NCBI GenBank assembly: GCA_031763025.1
Contig: JASSKH010000031.1
Span: 620,001-684,000, forward strand
Direction: 5' to 3'
DNA from: Macrocystis pyrifera
Taxonomy: Eukaryota; Sar; Phaeophyceae; Laminariales; Laminariaceae
Length of the DNA: 64,000 bases
The notes beneath the pieces are model-generated. The model searched no databases. It was given only the letters and a program-made list of their open reading frames with translations, and was not told the origin of the DNA. Positions 11,529 through 23,090 of this stretch are shown in pieces (the first letter of the stretch is position 1; each line of letters begins with the position of its first letter). The position numbers and the translations under genes are program-made.

Positions 11529-12879
11529 GTAAGTGGCGATTAGTATAGGTCATTTTCTTGCCCCTCATCCGTATTGTCTTTTCTCTGTACAAATTGCTAA
11601 AGTAGCTACATCAGGGCTTGACGCGTTGTGGGAAGTGGTGTATGGCGCACCTGTTGAGAATCAATCTGAGAAAAGCGGAAATCGTCACTCGTGTCGCCGT
11701 TGTTGCGTCTTCTCGCCTATCGGTTGCCTGACACTTCAAATTTGGCAGCCAACCACTCCCCTTCGAGGCTATATGATGCGCACGCAACTGGCTATGCTGT
11801 CCTTGGAGACCATACGAGGTGGATGTGATCGGCTACGCTGATGGTCCCGGGAACGCTGGATAACGCGCACGCCATTGACCCTCACCTCGCGAAACTCCAA
11901 GAATCCGTCGGGTATGACTCGGAACAACGTCGGAAATAATGTCAATTCTCTTCGGCTCCCACATATAGAGTTGATGACTTGAGCTGGTGTGGATGAATTG
12001 ATTTTGACAAAGAGGGAGACGATATACAGCGTGGACTAACCATATGCGTGTTGTTCAGTCGAACTCGGCGTTGATGCCGGTATTCAGCATGAATAGCAGC
12101 CTACCCCACACCGTCAGAGACAGAGAAACTCAATATCGCCCTTGAAGGGGTGCCGCCTTATTTTCGAGGCTCCTCGCTCACATAAGGAGCTCCATATCTC
12201 ACCCGAAACATGGCTTCGAAGAACCTTGTTCGCATAGACCAGTCAAGATGTATATACACCACACTATATGGCCCAAAACAAGTATGCTAGTTCATAATAG
12301 TTTCATCATACCTATAACCGGTATACTGCTGCATCTTAATAGTTATCATACCTGTAACCGATGTACTACTACTTGCTCGCTTGAAGAGCTCAACCAGTCA
12401 GAATAGACTGTCCTAAAACGTGCAACCTCTTACGTGGGATGAATCAAAAGATTGTAGTTGCGTCGCTCAAACGAGGTGATTCATGGTTGGCGGCGCGAAA
12501 CTAAATTATGGATACATTGTTTTCGCCATGTTGAGTCCCGCGTGCCAAGAATGACCTCAACGCCAAACGAGCTTACACGCTGCAAGCAGCGTCAGGCCAG
12601 TCACGGCAGTACACTGTAGTACACTGCTGTAGTACACTGTAGTACATGTTCCGGTCACTAGTTTGGTGAACGTGGCGGCGCCACTCCCGTGTCGTGCCCT
12701 GCTCAGAGCTAGATTTGGAGCCTGTAGGTACCGAAATGAGCGTCTTCCTTGGAATGCCGCGAGAACTGTTTGCTGTCGGGGTGACCCTACTGTGGTGATA
12801 GCTGCTGGTGGTGTTGCTGGCATGCTCACGTCACACCATGAGCTTCATAATTTCTCTCTGTGATATTTCAACCTATCAG

Positions 12880-13036
12880 CATTCACGAGGTGGTATCACA
12901 CCTGGGCAACACTCACCTGGTACTGGAGGGGCCCATGGTCGCCATGCGCCGCCAGCTGCCTAAGGAACACCCAATACACACGTTGCTCGAGCCGCACGAT
13001 GAAGGAACCGCCTTCATCAACTGGGGCGCCCAGGAG
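12880..13036 (+). CDS. Plus LOX copy, exon 10 equivalent (iron-binding His pair)
   Basis: 157 nt, phase 2 in and 0 out, acceptor tatcag, donor gtaagc. It encodes IHEVVSHLGNTHLVLEGPMV and ends I-N-W-G-A-Q-E; 46 of 52 residues match the minus copy, including both His ligands and the Coffa-position Ala. Confidence 0.95.
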
Positions 13037-13705
13037 GTAAGCATTCACAAAACATCGATGCCATAGCCAAACATTGCCATGCCGCATGAGTCACATAAGG
13101 AGTCACCTGGTACGTCAATCGAGTCGTCTGGATACGGAAAGATAATCCAGCCCGATGATCGCTTTCTGAGAGGGATGTGCAGTCCATTCCCGCCGACGTC
13201 GTCGTTCCTATCTTTTGCTTTTCTCGCCTGTGTTTAGACGCGCGGACCATCGGAATATTCCATATTCTACGCACTAATGCGCTACTGTAGTAACATGAAG
13301 TGACGCATTGAAAGTAAACGCTAGAACTGGTCTAGGTCCAGAAAGGGTGGATTTGACGTAGCATCAGCGTGTTTGTACCGGGGGGGTGGGGTGTTGTCGA
13401 TGCCCCTTCGCATTTGGACTTTCAGGCTTTAGGTTAGGTCGACGGCTGTCAGGCGTGCAAGGGACGAGGTGTGCTGACCGGTTAGAGAAAGAGTCACGTT
13501 TAACATATGGCAATTTTAAGTATTCTAGAGCCATGTCGACATGCTAGCTATCACGCAATAGTGAGAAAAGTAATGTTTTTTCCGTTGAATAGTTTTCGTT
13601 TTTTGTGCTATTCTTTCCTGGCACAAATTGTTCGGCGCAACGTGCAATATTTGGCTTTGAAATGCATGGCAACGTTTCGCTGTGTGTGTTTGTTATTTGG
13701 TTCAG

Positions 13706-13786
13706 CTGTTACTACCGAAGGACGGCGGGGTAGACAGGCTTCAGGGCAACAGGGTCGAACAGTCTTGGACCTTGGTACTGGAGCAG
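13706..13786 (+). CDS. Plus LOX copy, exon 11 equivalent
   Basis: 81 nt, phase 0 in and out, acceptor ggttcag, donor gtgcgc. It encodes LLLPKDGGVDRLQGNRVEQS, then W-T-L-V-L-E-Q. Confidence 0.9.
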
Positions 13787-14341
13787 GTGCGCAAAACCAT
13801 CCTGGTAGGAACGATACTGTAGACACACAATCAAGAATAGGTACGGTGTGCACAGTTTCGTCGCCAGTCGGCAGAGAGTCTCTGGTATGACGTCAATATT
13901 GCAACGTCTAACAGCAGCGGCATGTTGTACTTTTATCGCTCACGCGTGTAGTCTACAAGTTGATGATGGCTAGAGGGTGTGGATGGGAGACATGTTCTAA
14001 TCACTGGCTTGAGCTCCAGTGAATTAATTCGCTGTATATGTTTCGTATTTTATAGGCGGTATGCTGATGGCGAATGGGGACAAGATACAATACATTAAAT
14101 ACCAGGTACATTGTCGTAACCCGGTACAAAGACGGAAGTTAGGGGTAGGGACGGAAAAAAAATATGTACAATATTACATGACTGGAGCTAAATTTTGCTA
14201 GTGCAAGAGGGGCACGATACAGGGGTAGGGCTGTGTGGAATACTTTATTTAACGATGGGATGAATTCATGATTTTTGTTTTGGAAGGCGTCACAATTATG
14301 ATACCGAGTTGTAACGTATCCCTTGGCTTGTGCCCGACCAG

Positions 14342-14494
14342 ACCCTGGGACGCATATCCGAAGATTTCTCGCCAGAGGTGGACTTCAAGACTCGCCGGAT
14401 GACGAAAGAGGACTTCCCGGGTCGGTACCCCTACCGCGACAGCGGCATGATGTACTGGGAGGCAACTCACACCTGGGTCAAGGACTACCTTGAC
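14342..14494 (+). CDS. Plus LOX copy, exon 12 equivalent
   Basis: 153 nt, phase 0 in and out, acceptor gaccag, donor gtgagc. It contains Y-P-Y-R-D-S-G-M-M-Y-W-E-A and W-V-K-D-Y-L. Confidence 0.94.
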
Positions 14495-14690
14495 GTGAGC
14501 CTTGGATGGACTACAGTACATATTACAGTCCTGGTTCCTCTACAGGACCGTTATGCGCCAGCCAACAATACGAGCACTGTAGCGGCGAACGGCACTACTT
14601 CGCACAACTACCACGCTACTGAATCCCATCTCTGCCAACCGATTCCACAGACACGACAGAGGGCAACCAACACTATAGAGGCGCTACTAA

Positions 14691-14794
14691 TATAGGGGAA
14701 CATAGTAATCAGGACCAAATATGCCTAGTAAACATACTGGAACCAATAGGTTTTTGTGTATACGATGGGTTCTGATTACTATTGTCTCCCGTAA
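14691..14794. mobile_element. MITE family A, diverged subfamily
   Basis: It carries GTAATCAGGACCAAATAT and an inverted GGTTCTGATTAC in place of the usual GTAAATAGGACC, a variant related to the element at 34454. Confidence 0.65.
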
Positions 14795-15604
14795 TAGTGT
14801 AAAGGTGTAAGCTTGCTCGTGATGGGGTGATGGCCTCCGTCGTACACTACACGTTCGGGAAGCTCTCTTCAGTCCTGCCGGTATGTGAAGAACGTTGTTG
14901 CAGAGGTGATGTTGCTCGTTTAGTACGCCTACATTCGTCGCTGTCCGTTCGTTGATGTCCATGTCGGCATGCGTGTCTTCTCCCTTGGGTCCGAGCGTTG
15001 GGTAGATATGAATGTATACGCATCGTCATGCGCTCAGCTGATAATCTCCGGGCTAGCAGTTCAGCAACACGCCATGTGCGGTGTAATCCAACGCTGGGTC
15101 TGCGCCGAGGCCGAATGCAGTAGACGTGCTCCCCCCTAAAAAATTCGTGAGGGTTCCAGTCTGAAACTCCTCCGACTCTGTCCAGTGCAGTAGAGCTGTG
15201 TGGTTGCACCATGCATGGCACGAAGTACGACTCTGCTGAAGAAAGATCTGGTACTGCAGGTATTACGCACCCAATTTCCTCAGTGTTCTATAATATCGTA
15301 CACTAATAGTTCAGAGCACGGAGTTCGTATGCGGCGCAGCTACTTGTTCGGATTTTGTCTGGGCGTTTGATACTGTCTCTTAAACGCAAAGAATTTGTGA
15401 AGTCATACCACTGTGCTGCAATTTAAGGCTACGATAAAATAGTTTCACTCGGATGATACCCCTTGCCTCCGTTTATACTTGGTATCTTTATGTTTTCAGT
15501 TCGCACTTTGAACGCACCATCCCTGTCCAGTTGTGCACCACTCTTTGTGCTGTGTTACGGCACGGCAGAGCTTTAGTCGGAATACTGACAAAGCCATAAT
15601 ATTA

Positions 15605-15745
15605 GGAACTGTGTGTGTTCTTCACATGAAACCGTTCTCTCTGCCCGTCGGCATCCAGCACAACCAGTGTCCGTGCCGATTCTTCAATCCTAGAGCAGAG
15701 AGCGATACAAGTTATGTGGTCACAAAACTACGCCACAGAGACACT
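15605..15745 (+). repeat. Dispersed repeat B copy
   Basis: It contains TTCTTCACATGAAACCGTTC and CACAACCAGTGTCCGTGCCG; the longest copy. Confidence 0.75.
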
Positions 15746-16377
15746 ACATTGTTACGTATGCAGTATCTACCAGGTGCCTGATGCCGTCTGTTTCTACAGT
15801 ATGTTTGGTCGTAGACGTCGTAGGCCATGGGATTGCTCATCGGGTTGGGTGAAAAAGTGGCTTGAATCCGTGTTTTGGGTGACATACCAATAGTATAGAG
15901 CTCCTCGCCTGAGAGCCTCAGAAGGCAAACCCAGGTGCACTCCTATCGTAGCATGCGCCCCAGACCTATCTGCCATGTAGGATAGGATGGGGACGCCCAC
16001 TGCGACATCTCTGCCCTCCGTGCATATTTAAATACCCGGGTATATCGTTATTGATCCCTGAACTGCAGTACTACGAGAGCGAACACTGATGTCTACTATA
16101 ATGCGTGAGGCATAAGGTCAGTACCAGCATTCTTGTTACGCAGCTACGTCAGGCCTAGTAGCTCGGTAGAGCTAACACAATCGCTACTAACCCCACTATT
16201 TGCACGTACCTCTTCGTATGCGCAACAATCTCAACCCAAGCCCAAAAACAGAAATTTTCCTGTGCTCCTTTAGTTGGGTGACTCGTCAGCCACTTCTTCG
16301 CAGGGAAACCCCCACCCATAACGTTCCTTAGTTCGTTCTATTTCCCGCGCTTGTGACTCGCTTGGTCAACTGAACAG

Positions 16378-16425
16378 CTATACTACAAGGACGACGGCGA
16401 CATCTCGGACGACTACGAACTTCAG
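16378..16425 (+). CDS. Plus LOX copy, exon 13 equivalent (16 codons)
   Basis: 48 nt, phase 0 in and out, acceptor gaacag, donor gtgtgg. It encodes LYYKDDGDISDDYELQ. Confidence 0.92.
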
Positions 16426-16599
16426 GTGTGGAGAGAATCGTGGTTTGGTTGGTGATGAATCGTGAATGCATGGACGGGCCGTGTTTAGCTATGTTGGTGT
16501 GTTTGCTCTGTCAACACCTCGGAACGTTCCTAGTGTCCACTATTATTACCTGGAACCTACATCCTACGTCGCATAACTCACGACCTACAGTAGATCCTA

Positions 16600-16700
16600 G
16601 GCTGACGTTACGAGATAAAAACTCGCAGGTAGATTCTGGATGCAGTAGAACACATCCAACCCAGGAAATCTGCCCTAGATCGTGCAGATGTTTCATACGG
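16600..16700. repeat. GATC-rich dispersed repeat J copy
   Basis: Family marked by GATCCAACCCAGGAAACATG and short GATC palindromes such as CTACAGTAGATC. Here it reads ACATCCAACCCAGGAAATCT. Confidence 0.55.
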
Positions 16701-17003
16701 TTCTCGCGCGGTAAGATGAAATATCCCCTACAAATTACTGCAGGAATATCTCTGCCCTGGAGATATGCTGTAGATCTTCAAGGGAAGACCGATGATCTGC
16801 CCGAGGTATAAATGTTTGCTGTCTAGGTTTACTGGTTTTACGAGATACCTGGTGCCGGTAGGTTTTGGTCCCAGTTCTGTGCTACATCAGCACCATGCTC
16901 TGCACCGAGTCTACATATGACATGCCGTCGCACAACATGAATCTCATGTGTTACGCGATGCCATATCGGCACCCTCGGAATCCGTGGCGAAATCACTGCT
17001 CAG

Positions 17004-17093
17004 GCCTTCGTGAGCGAGATGATCCACCTCGGAAAGATGAAGTGGCTGGAGGAGTTGGGCATCTGCAAGGACAAGAAATCCCTCCTCGCCAAG
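17004..17093 (+). CDS. Plus LOX copy, exon 14 equivalent
   Basis: 90 nt, phase 0 in and out, acceptor gctcag, donor gtacgg. It encodes AFVSEMIHLGKMKWLEELG and ends K-S-L-L-A-K. No repeated donor array was seen behind this copy, unlike its minus-strand paralogue. Confidence 0.88.
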
Positions 17094-17649
17094 GTACGGC
17101 GCGGCAATATTTGAGGCAACTAAAGGAGAGCACCTGACATGATGAAAAGTGGAGTAGCTCACAAATTCATCCTTGTCTATGGTGTTTTTTGTTTCAAGAG
17201 CAAGGCATTCAAAACTGAACGGAGTGTGAGGTATAATAACAGATAGCCGGGACCCCCCCTTTCCCCCCCCGGTACATGATATGGGCGTACTTATACTCTT
17301 GAGGGGACACTGAACAATGTGCCACACCTTTTCGGTGTTTTTTTTTTTTTTTTTTCCTTCCCATGCATTAGCTTCGCCCTTCGTTTCTCTCTCCATCCTA
17401 GCGCATAGCTCAGATTCGGGGTCACGTAGTAGGTGCATGGGGTTGCCTTTCGGGTGAGGACCTTCCGTACTACTGCCCTCTGTCCCCCTTACCGCTGCTG
17501 CTCCCGCGACGTGCGCGAAGGTGCCCTGGGCAGTAGCGCGGCCGGTCCTAACCTGAGCTATAGTCACAACAAAGGTTGGTCACTGACCCCTTGCCCCGCC
17601 CCTCCCCGCCGCTGCTCCTTTTCTTGTTTTACTTCTCGCTTGCCTGCAG

Positions 17650-17775
17650 GTGCTGGCAAGTCTGATTTATTCGGCCAGCACTCTACACGCTGCCGTCAAC
17701 TTCCCCCAGAAGACCATAATGTCGTTCGCCCCGAACACCCCGGGTTCGATTTATGCCGCTCCACCCACCGACAAG
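17650..17775 (+). CDS. Plus LOX copy, exon 15 equivalent (His/Asn iron ligands)
   Basis: 126 nt, phase 0 in and out, acceptor ctgcag, donor gtcaga. It encodes VLASLIYSASTLHAAVNFPQ, keeping the His and Asn ligands, then A-P-N-T-P-G and P-P-T-D-K. Confidence 0.95.
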
Positions 17776-18592
17776 GTCAGAGAGATAGTGTTAACATCGT
17801 GTCCAAATATAATGTCAACTTTCAACACATATCTTCGGACGAGTGGTGTTTCCCAAGCCCGTGTTAGGATGATATACCGAGTTTCTCGATTAAGGAGTCT
17901 CTGATAATTGTAGGTGTACCCCCACCGTCGATTGCGTTATGAGATCTCCCGTCATCTCTCCTCTACACGCTCCGAACCCCGTGTAGCCGCTGGCTCCGTA
18001 GTATGGAGGGCAGAGAGTGTACAGGAGAGCAGACGTAAGCGAGCAAACCAAACCACTGGGTGGAGAGATATTCAACGGGTCAGGAGTGCGGCACACGGCA
18101 TGCAGGATCATTGACCATCTACAGTAGTTGCTACCTCGAAATTTTACGGCGATGGAAATTCCATGGCGCAGCACCTTACGACGTCCATCGGCACCGTCTC
18201 GTGCTATGAAGACGGATAGTAATGCCATGAAGGTCCATGGCATTGCCCTGCAGGACTGCGGCTGTTCGTGAAAACCCATGAACGCCTAAGAGATTCCGTG
18301 GCGGTGGTGACATGACGACAGTGCCATGAAAGCCCATGGGACGCCATGGGTACGGCCCCCGACGCGCCATGAAAAGGTCAAACAACATGCACTTCTCTCT
18401 ACCACGCACCCAACAACCGACTCTCGACATGCGCGCTACCGTAGGGTTGCACCGATTTTTTTCACTTGAATATATCATACGAGATCTATATACTCACCCA
18501 ACACCTATATTTTGAGAAAAGCTTCCGTACCTTTATAAAACTGCACCCCAATGAGCATTTCAAGAACCTATTCATAGGAATATTACCAGGGA

Positions 18593-18689
18593 CCATAGTA
18601 AATAGGACCTACGGTACACGCAAAAACCTATATATATTCCTCTATTTTTACTAATAATGTTTGGTCCTATTTACTATGGTCCCCCGTCA
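18593..18689. mobile_element. MITE family A copy
   Basis: 97 bp, reverse orientation of the core, with TA at both ends. It lies in the intron between exons 15 and 16 of the plus LOX copy. Confidence 0.85.
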
Positions 18690-18934
18690 TAATAGTAGGT
18701 GTGTCATGAGTAATACTGTAAAACAGCTATTAATAGTATTGTCGGCACTCCAACAATATTGGGTTAAGAAGCCTATTCATTGTCAGTCAGAAATATGCTG
18801 GCCAAAGTTCCGAACAGTACCCCTCTTGTAGCGCGGGTCGTAATAAAAACGTGCTCGTATGAGTTAATCCCTTCAGGCATCAATGCCTTAAGGACTGCAC
18901 TCCCGTTGGGGGGACGCAACACTTGAAGTTAGAC

Positions 18935-19115
18935 TCAGTTTCAGGCTTGTGCAATAAGGCGCGAGTCGACGAGGGAAAAAAGGATTGAACCATCCTGGCG
19001 ATGTAAAAGCAAGGCACTATGCGCAGTTGGGAAAGGGAACGAGGGGCTGCTGTGTGGACCCAGATCTGAGGCACGACTATGTAAAGGAGGGAGAGAGAAC
19101 AAAAGGGAGAAGATA
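18935..19115 (+). repeat. Dispersed repeat C copy
   Basis: Full-length: CGCGAGTCGACGAGGGAA, then CAGATCTGAGGCACGACTAT and a GA-rich tail. Plus LOX intron between exons 15 and 16. Confidence 0.7.
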
Positions 19116-19910
19116 ACAAATGAAACAAAGAAAGCCAAAATGTAACAGTGCCCTGGTAAACGAGTCAACGCCGGCATACCGTTCCATGGGCTAGGTATCC
19201 AACGAGGACTTGTTTTGTTGTACGCATCGAGTCGGAGGACCCTGCGCAGCCGCTCAGTTTTGAAGCACTGTCGCGGGGAGGGAAAGGTTTCACCCCTCGC
19301 ACAGATGACCGATTCTCACTTCATGCATGATATAAATCTTTCAAGGCAGACATGTTGCCGATCTTGTATGGTCGGATCATGGTGCCGGGCGGGATCCATA
19401 CAGCCCGCATGGTGTAGAGCGTGTTGCCTGGGTTGGATGCAGGCCCTGTATGATAACTCAGAACGGAAACTGAGGAACTATGTGCTTGATCTGCCTGAGG
19501 CACAACCCCGATGGTAGCAGAGCTCGTCATATAAACATGTCTCGCGGTGCATGGGATGATGGATGATACGGATGTACCTACTGCAGTAATGTTAAGAATA
19601 CTTCATGAGGCTCCTCACTTCATCGCGCTCTCGACTCCTCTAAAAGCTCAGGAAAATGAAAGAGCAGTCCAATAAACAGTGACATGGCGTATTCTAGGGT
19701 ATATATCGTAATATAGCGTAAACCACGAAAAGTATTCCATTGATAATGCATGCCTTATTGAAGTATTTCTTAGTTGAGAGCCCTATTAATAGTCAGTCAG
19801 AATGATTTTGGCCCGACATATGCTACCCTTATGGTAGGTCAGGTCTCTGTCTGTCACTCGGACTATCGCATCGAATATCGCCTTCAAGTTTCAGCTGTTT
19901 TCTGGCAAAA

Positions 19911-20002
19911 GGGGGGGATGTTCCTTTAGGATCGCTTACCAGGGGGGGATGTTCGTTCAGGATCGCTTACAAGGGGGGGATGTTCCTTGAGGATCGCTTA
20001 TC
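19911..20002 (+). repeat. 31-bp tandem repeat, three units
   Basis: Units begin with seven Gs at 19911, 19942 and 19973, each followed by ATGTTCSTTNAGGATCGCTTA. Confidence 0.9.
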
Positions 20003-20137
20003 GATCGGGACCGAGTATATGGCAGTGCTGTGTATTGCTGACCTGTGCAGGTCCCTGATGAACAGTAGCGCGCAGGGCTCCCTGTCCAAAAGACTAGATG
20101 TCACACAGTTATGTTGCCCAACGTCTCCTGATCGCAG

Positions 20138-20241
20138 AAGGAGAGGACGTTCGAAGACTACCTGGCTTACCTGCCCCCCATCGAGATCGCGACGACCCAG
20201 GTCATTCTCGGCACTCTTCTCGGATCCATCTACCACACCAG
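20138..20241 (+). CDS. Plus LOX copy, exon 16 equivalent
   Basis: 104 nt, phase 0 in and 2 out, acceptor tcgcag, donor gtgcta. It encodes KERTFEDYLAYLPPIEIATT and ends I-Y-H-T-R. A 31-bp tandem repeat ends about 140 bp upstream. Confidence 0.92.
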
Positions 20242-20286
20242 GTGCTAATGCGTAAGCCACGTTACCTCATCACGTAATACCACGTG

Positions 20287-20875
20287 TACGTGATACAAAC
20301 AACTGAACCCCCCAAGTGCAACCCCCCCCCCTCCCACTGGAAGAAGATAAAAAAACAATCTTGTTTCACCTAATACATGGAAGAACATAAGGAGGTCCAA
20401 AAAAGTTGGATGTGCCTCTACTAGGAGTACGAACGGTACTCCGTTTCGCAAGGGGTACGTGATCAGTGAACAGAGGACTAAGGCAAGCAACAAAGGAGTA
20501 GCAGCAAGAAACGATCGATATCGAGGAGATAGATGGTGGCTACAGGCGACGAGACAGGAACGGATCAGATGAGCAAAACGTTTTATGTTCTATGCTGAAA
20601 CAACACCATGGGCGCCAAAACGTTGGAGGTGTCTCCATCTGGAGTAAGAACTGTGCTCCGTCTCGAAAGGAATGCGTGGCCCATGGTGAACTAACTAAAA
20701 TAAACAAAATGTGAGTACCCCCTCCTCGACCCCGCTTCCCCTCTCCGGTCTCTTCTTGGTGCAAGCAATATCTGCCTGATTGGTGAATACACGTCGTGCT
20801 CCAACCCGGCATTGTAGGGATGCGAGCGTCTATGGGTATATGACTACGGCCATGCACGACATGAGTACACCCCCC
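20287..20875 (+). repeat. Composite dispersed repeat, modules E-E-D
   Basis: Two diverged E modules (about 20380-20500 and 20600-20720) contain CTCCGTYTCGMAAGG and an ACTAAG/ACTAAC motif. The D module (20747-20875) has GGTGCAAGCAATATCTGCCT, CCCGGCATTGTAGGGATGCG and ends in a C run. Plus LOX intron between exons 16 and 17. Confidence 0.7.
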
Positions 20876-21240
20876 CCCCCCCCTTCTCCCACCGATGCTG
20901 ATGATGTGTTCTCCATTGTAATATTGGCAGTGCACTGCACCGCATTAAGGACCCGCCGTATCGGTCCCTCGTTGAACACAGTGTAGAAAACCGACGTAAC
21001 CAAAACCGCTCATGAGGACAAATATCGTGTAGTGTGGTACATACGACAATCTTTTTCTTGAAGTGCGACGGTGGCACTCAGCGCTGGGTAGCACGGACTA
21101 GCAGCCACGTGGCAGCTAAATCGGTATCGGAAACGATGTTGTCGTCGGCTCTGCCAAAGACACCAACCAAGCCTTGAAAAAATGTAATCGCTCGTCCCAC
21201 TACTTTGTTACCGTCCGTGTTATGTCGCGTGCGAGAACAG

Positions 21241-21345
21241 GCTGGGCGACTACGAGGCGCACCACTTCAGTGACAAGCGCGTGCAGAAGCCGCTCGCCAA
21301 GTTCCAGGAGGCTATTGAGGCGATCGAGACCGACATGGTCGACGA
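21241..21345 (+). CDS. Plus LOX copy, exon 17 equivalent
   Basis: 105 nt, phase 2 in and out, acceptor gaacag, donor gtgagt. It encodes LGDYEAHHFSDKRVQKPLAK and ends M-V-D-E. It is the first unit of a tandem array that repeats its 3' end and donor region. Confidence 0.92.
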
Positions 21346-21860
21346 GTGAGTGATTTGTTGAAACATCAACGTCGGACAGATCTTGGTCTAGATCACGACC
21401 TTGATCATGCACTGGATCGTCTAGCTCCTGGTAGCAGGGGATCGAGGAGGTCAAGGCCCACACAGTCGACGAATGAGTTTTATTGAGCCATGAAAATCAG
21501 GCAACTCATGACCTACATCACGACCTAGATCATTTAAATCATGCCGCTCGTTTTTTATTGTATCAGGGCATTTAGGCGCTCCCGGGGCGACTTGGTTGAC
21601 AAGTTATTTTAGTGAAACAATATCATCGGGCAGTTTTATGGCCTAGATCTCGACCTGGATCATCTCGATAATCTGATTCCTAGTAGTAGGATATCGAGGC
21701 AATCGAGGCGGACATGGTGAATCAGTGAGAAAATATTGAGACATGAACATCGAGCAGATTATGCCCTAAATCACGCCCTGGAGCATGCCGTAGATAAACT
21801 ATTAATAGCCCCACAGTACTAGGATCGAGACCGACACGGTCGGCCAGTAGGTTTTCATTC
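21311..21860 (+). repeat. Tandem array of exon 17 end, donor site and intron start (plus LOX copy)
   Basis: Five units with exon-end equivalents at 21345 (real), 21472, 21602, 21724 and 21846, about 122-130 bp apart. Each has an exon-like part (ATCGAG...GACATGGTCGACGA or a decayed form), a donor-like site (gtgagt, atgagt, gttatt, gtgaga, gtaggt) and an intron-like part with TTGARRCAT, GCAG-T and GATCAYGMCCT blocks. The first unit is the working exon end. Confidence 0.85.
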
Positions 21861-22149
21861 AACCGAAACGTTCGTGAACTGCGATAATGTGAAGTGCGCT
21901 TGGCTTTTAGTTCGCCAATCGGCGAACGTTGTGCAGAGGCGAACGGGTAGAGAGAGTACATGACACCATTAACATTACTAGCCAAAACAGTTGTCCGGGC
22001 CTGACATGTTTCTTATAATGGACGCGTTCTACGATTACACCGATTTTAGTATGTATCGCCTCCCGATTGTTTGTGTTCCTGAACGCATTACATCCGTCGG
22101 ACAGGTCATTCTTCAAGTCTTTTTTTTACGGCCCTAACTTGCCGTTATG

Positions 22150-22290
22150 ATATGTTGTACAGGATCTGTACATTACAGATCTAACCCAGGAAAGATGTCG
22201 TAGATCATGAAGTTCATACGACCCCCAGCCGGCAACATGAGCTGGATCGAACAGATAGATCAGGAATGCCTCTGCCCGCAAAGATCTAGA
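22150..22290. repeat. GATC-rich dispersed repeat J copy
   Basis: It contains CAGGATCTGTACATTACAGA, AACCCAGGAAAGATG and GCCGGCAACATGAGCT. Last intron of the plus LOX copy. Confidence 0.65.
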
Positions 22291-22620
22291 TCAAATATGA
22301 AGTGAGAATCGAGGATCTGTCCTCCGTGTGAAATCTTTGCCTGGCCTTGTTGGTGTCCGTTTTCCTAGTATTAGTGATATTGGTAGGATAGTGGCTGTCC
22401 TGTGATGTACTAGCATGTTGTGAGACACAATATTGATGGTAAAGGATACCAATTGTTTGGGAGTCTGGTTGGCGTAAGCACACCGTCATCGAGCCCGCGA
22501 ATTGTTTTAGAGCGGATTGATGTTGCAGTGTACTGCACCGCAGGCAATTGTCAAGCGCCTTTTCAACCGCGTCTATGCGAGTAGAAGGAGCCGATCAATA
22601 CTTCAAAGTATATTTCACTA

Positions 22621-22726
22621 TTACAGGGGTCCATAGTTACTAGGACCTATGGTTTACATAAAAACCTATATATTTATCGATTTTTTACTAACAATATTTG
22701 GTCCTATTTACTATGGTCCCCCGTAG
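22621..22726. mobile_element. MITE family A copy
   Basis: TA-flanked, in the last intron of the plus LOX copy, about 250 bp before exon 18. Right terminus ends CCGTAG. Confidence 0.88.
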
Positions 22727-22975
22727 TACGAGAACTTAGGTCCCACACTACTTCCAAGTATCTTGTTCGCCAAAACATGCGCGTGGTAAAAGCGTTAACC
22801 GGTCAACACACGGTTTAAGTTCCAAAACCGATATCGCCCGTGCAGAAGGCGAATAATCTCCCTCCCTCAACGTCATCGGATCCACAGTGTGAGAGTAAAC
22901 CCGCATATTTCCCTCTCAAATCGTGTTTATCTTCCCACTCACCAAGCATTCGGTCTTTTCCCTGACCCTGTGCAG

Positions 22976-23090
22976 AAACGCCTACGTGGTGGCCTCCTGG
23001 AGGACGAGAGGCAAGGACAAGAAAGACGCTGCCAACTTCGGCTACACCACGCTCCTCCCCGACAACATCCCCCAGTCCATCAACAAATAG
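22976..23090 (+). CDS. Plus LOX copy, exon 18 equivalent, terminal Ile replaced by Lys
   Basis: 115 nt with stop, acceptor gtgcag. It encodes NAYVVASWRTRGKDKKDAA and ends P-D-N-I-P-Q-S-I-N-K-stop. The minus copy ends S-I-N-I. The bases after the stop, TCGG-TGCCCTC, still match the minus copy. Confidence 0.94.

Larger units (their letters stand above)
5070..23090 (+). pseudogene. Second lipoxygenase copy, probably decaying (equivalents of exons 3-18)
   Basis: Paralogue of the minus-strand LOX in opposite orientation. Sixteen exons keep the same order, phases and lengths, except that exon 8 has 115 nt instead of 114. The extra T (CTCTTTGAC against CTCTTGAC) brings TGA into frame in the expected phase. 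The iron-site His pair and H-A-A-V-N are kept, as is the Coffa-position Ala, but the final codon is AAA (Lys) where the other copy has ATA (Ile), so the C-terminal iron ligand is missing. No counterparts of exons 1-2 were seen in 1-5069. The remaining exons are open with GT-AG borders and show mostly conservative differences, so decay would be recent. A sequencing error in exon 8 or an unseen alternative splice could rescue the frame but not the missing Ile. Confidence 0.85.

Noticed and set aside
13507-13890. Frame containing V-L-D-L-G-T-G-A-G, resembling a methyltransferase motif
   Set aside because: It is LOX exon 11 and its donor region read in a different frame; the match is coincidental.
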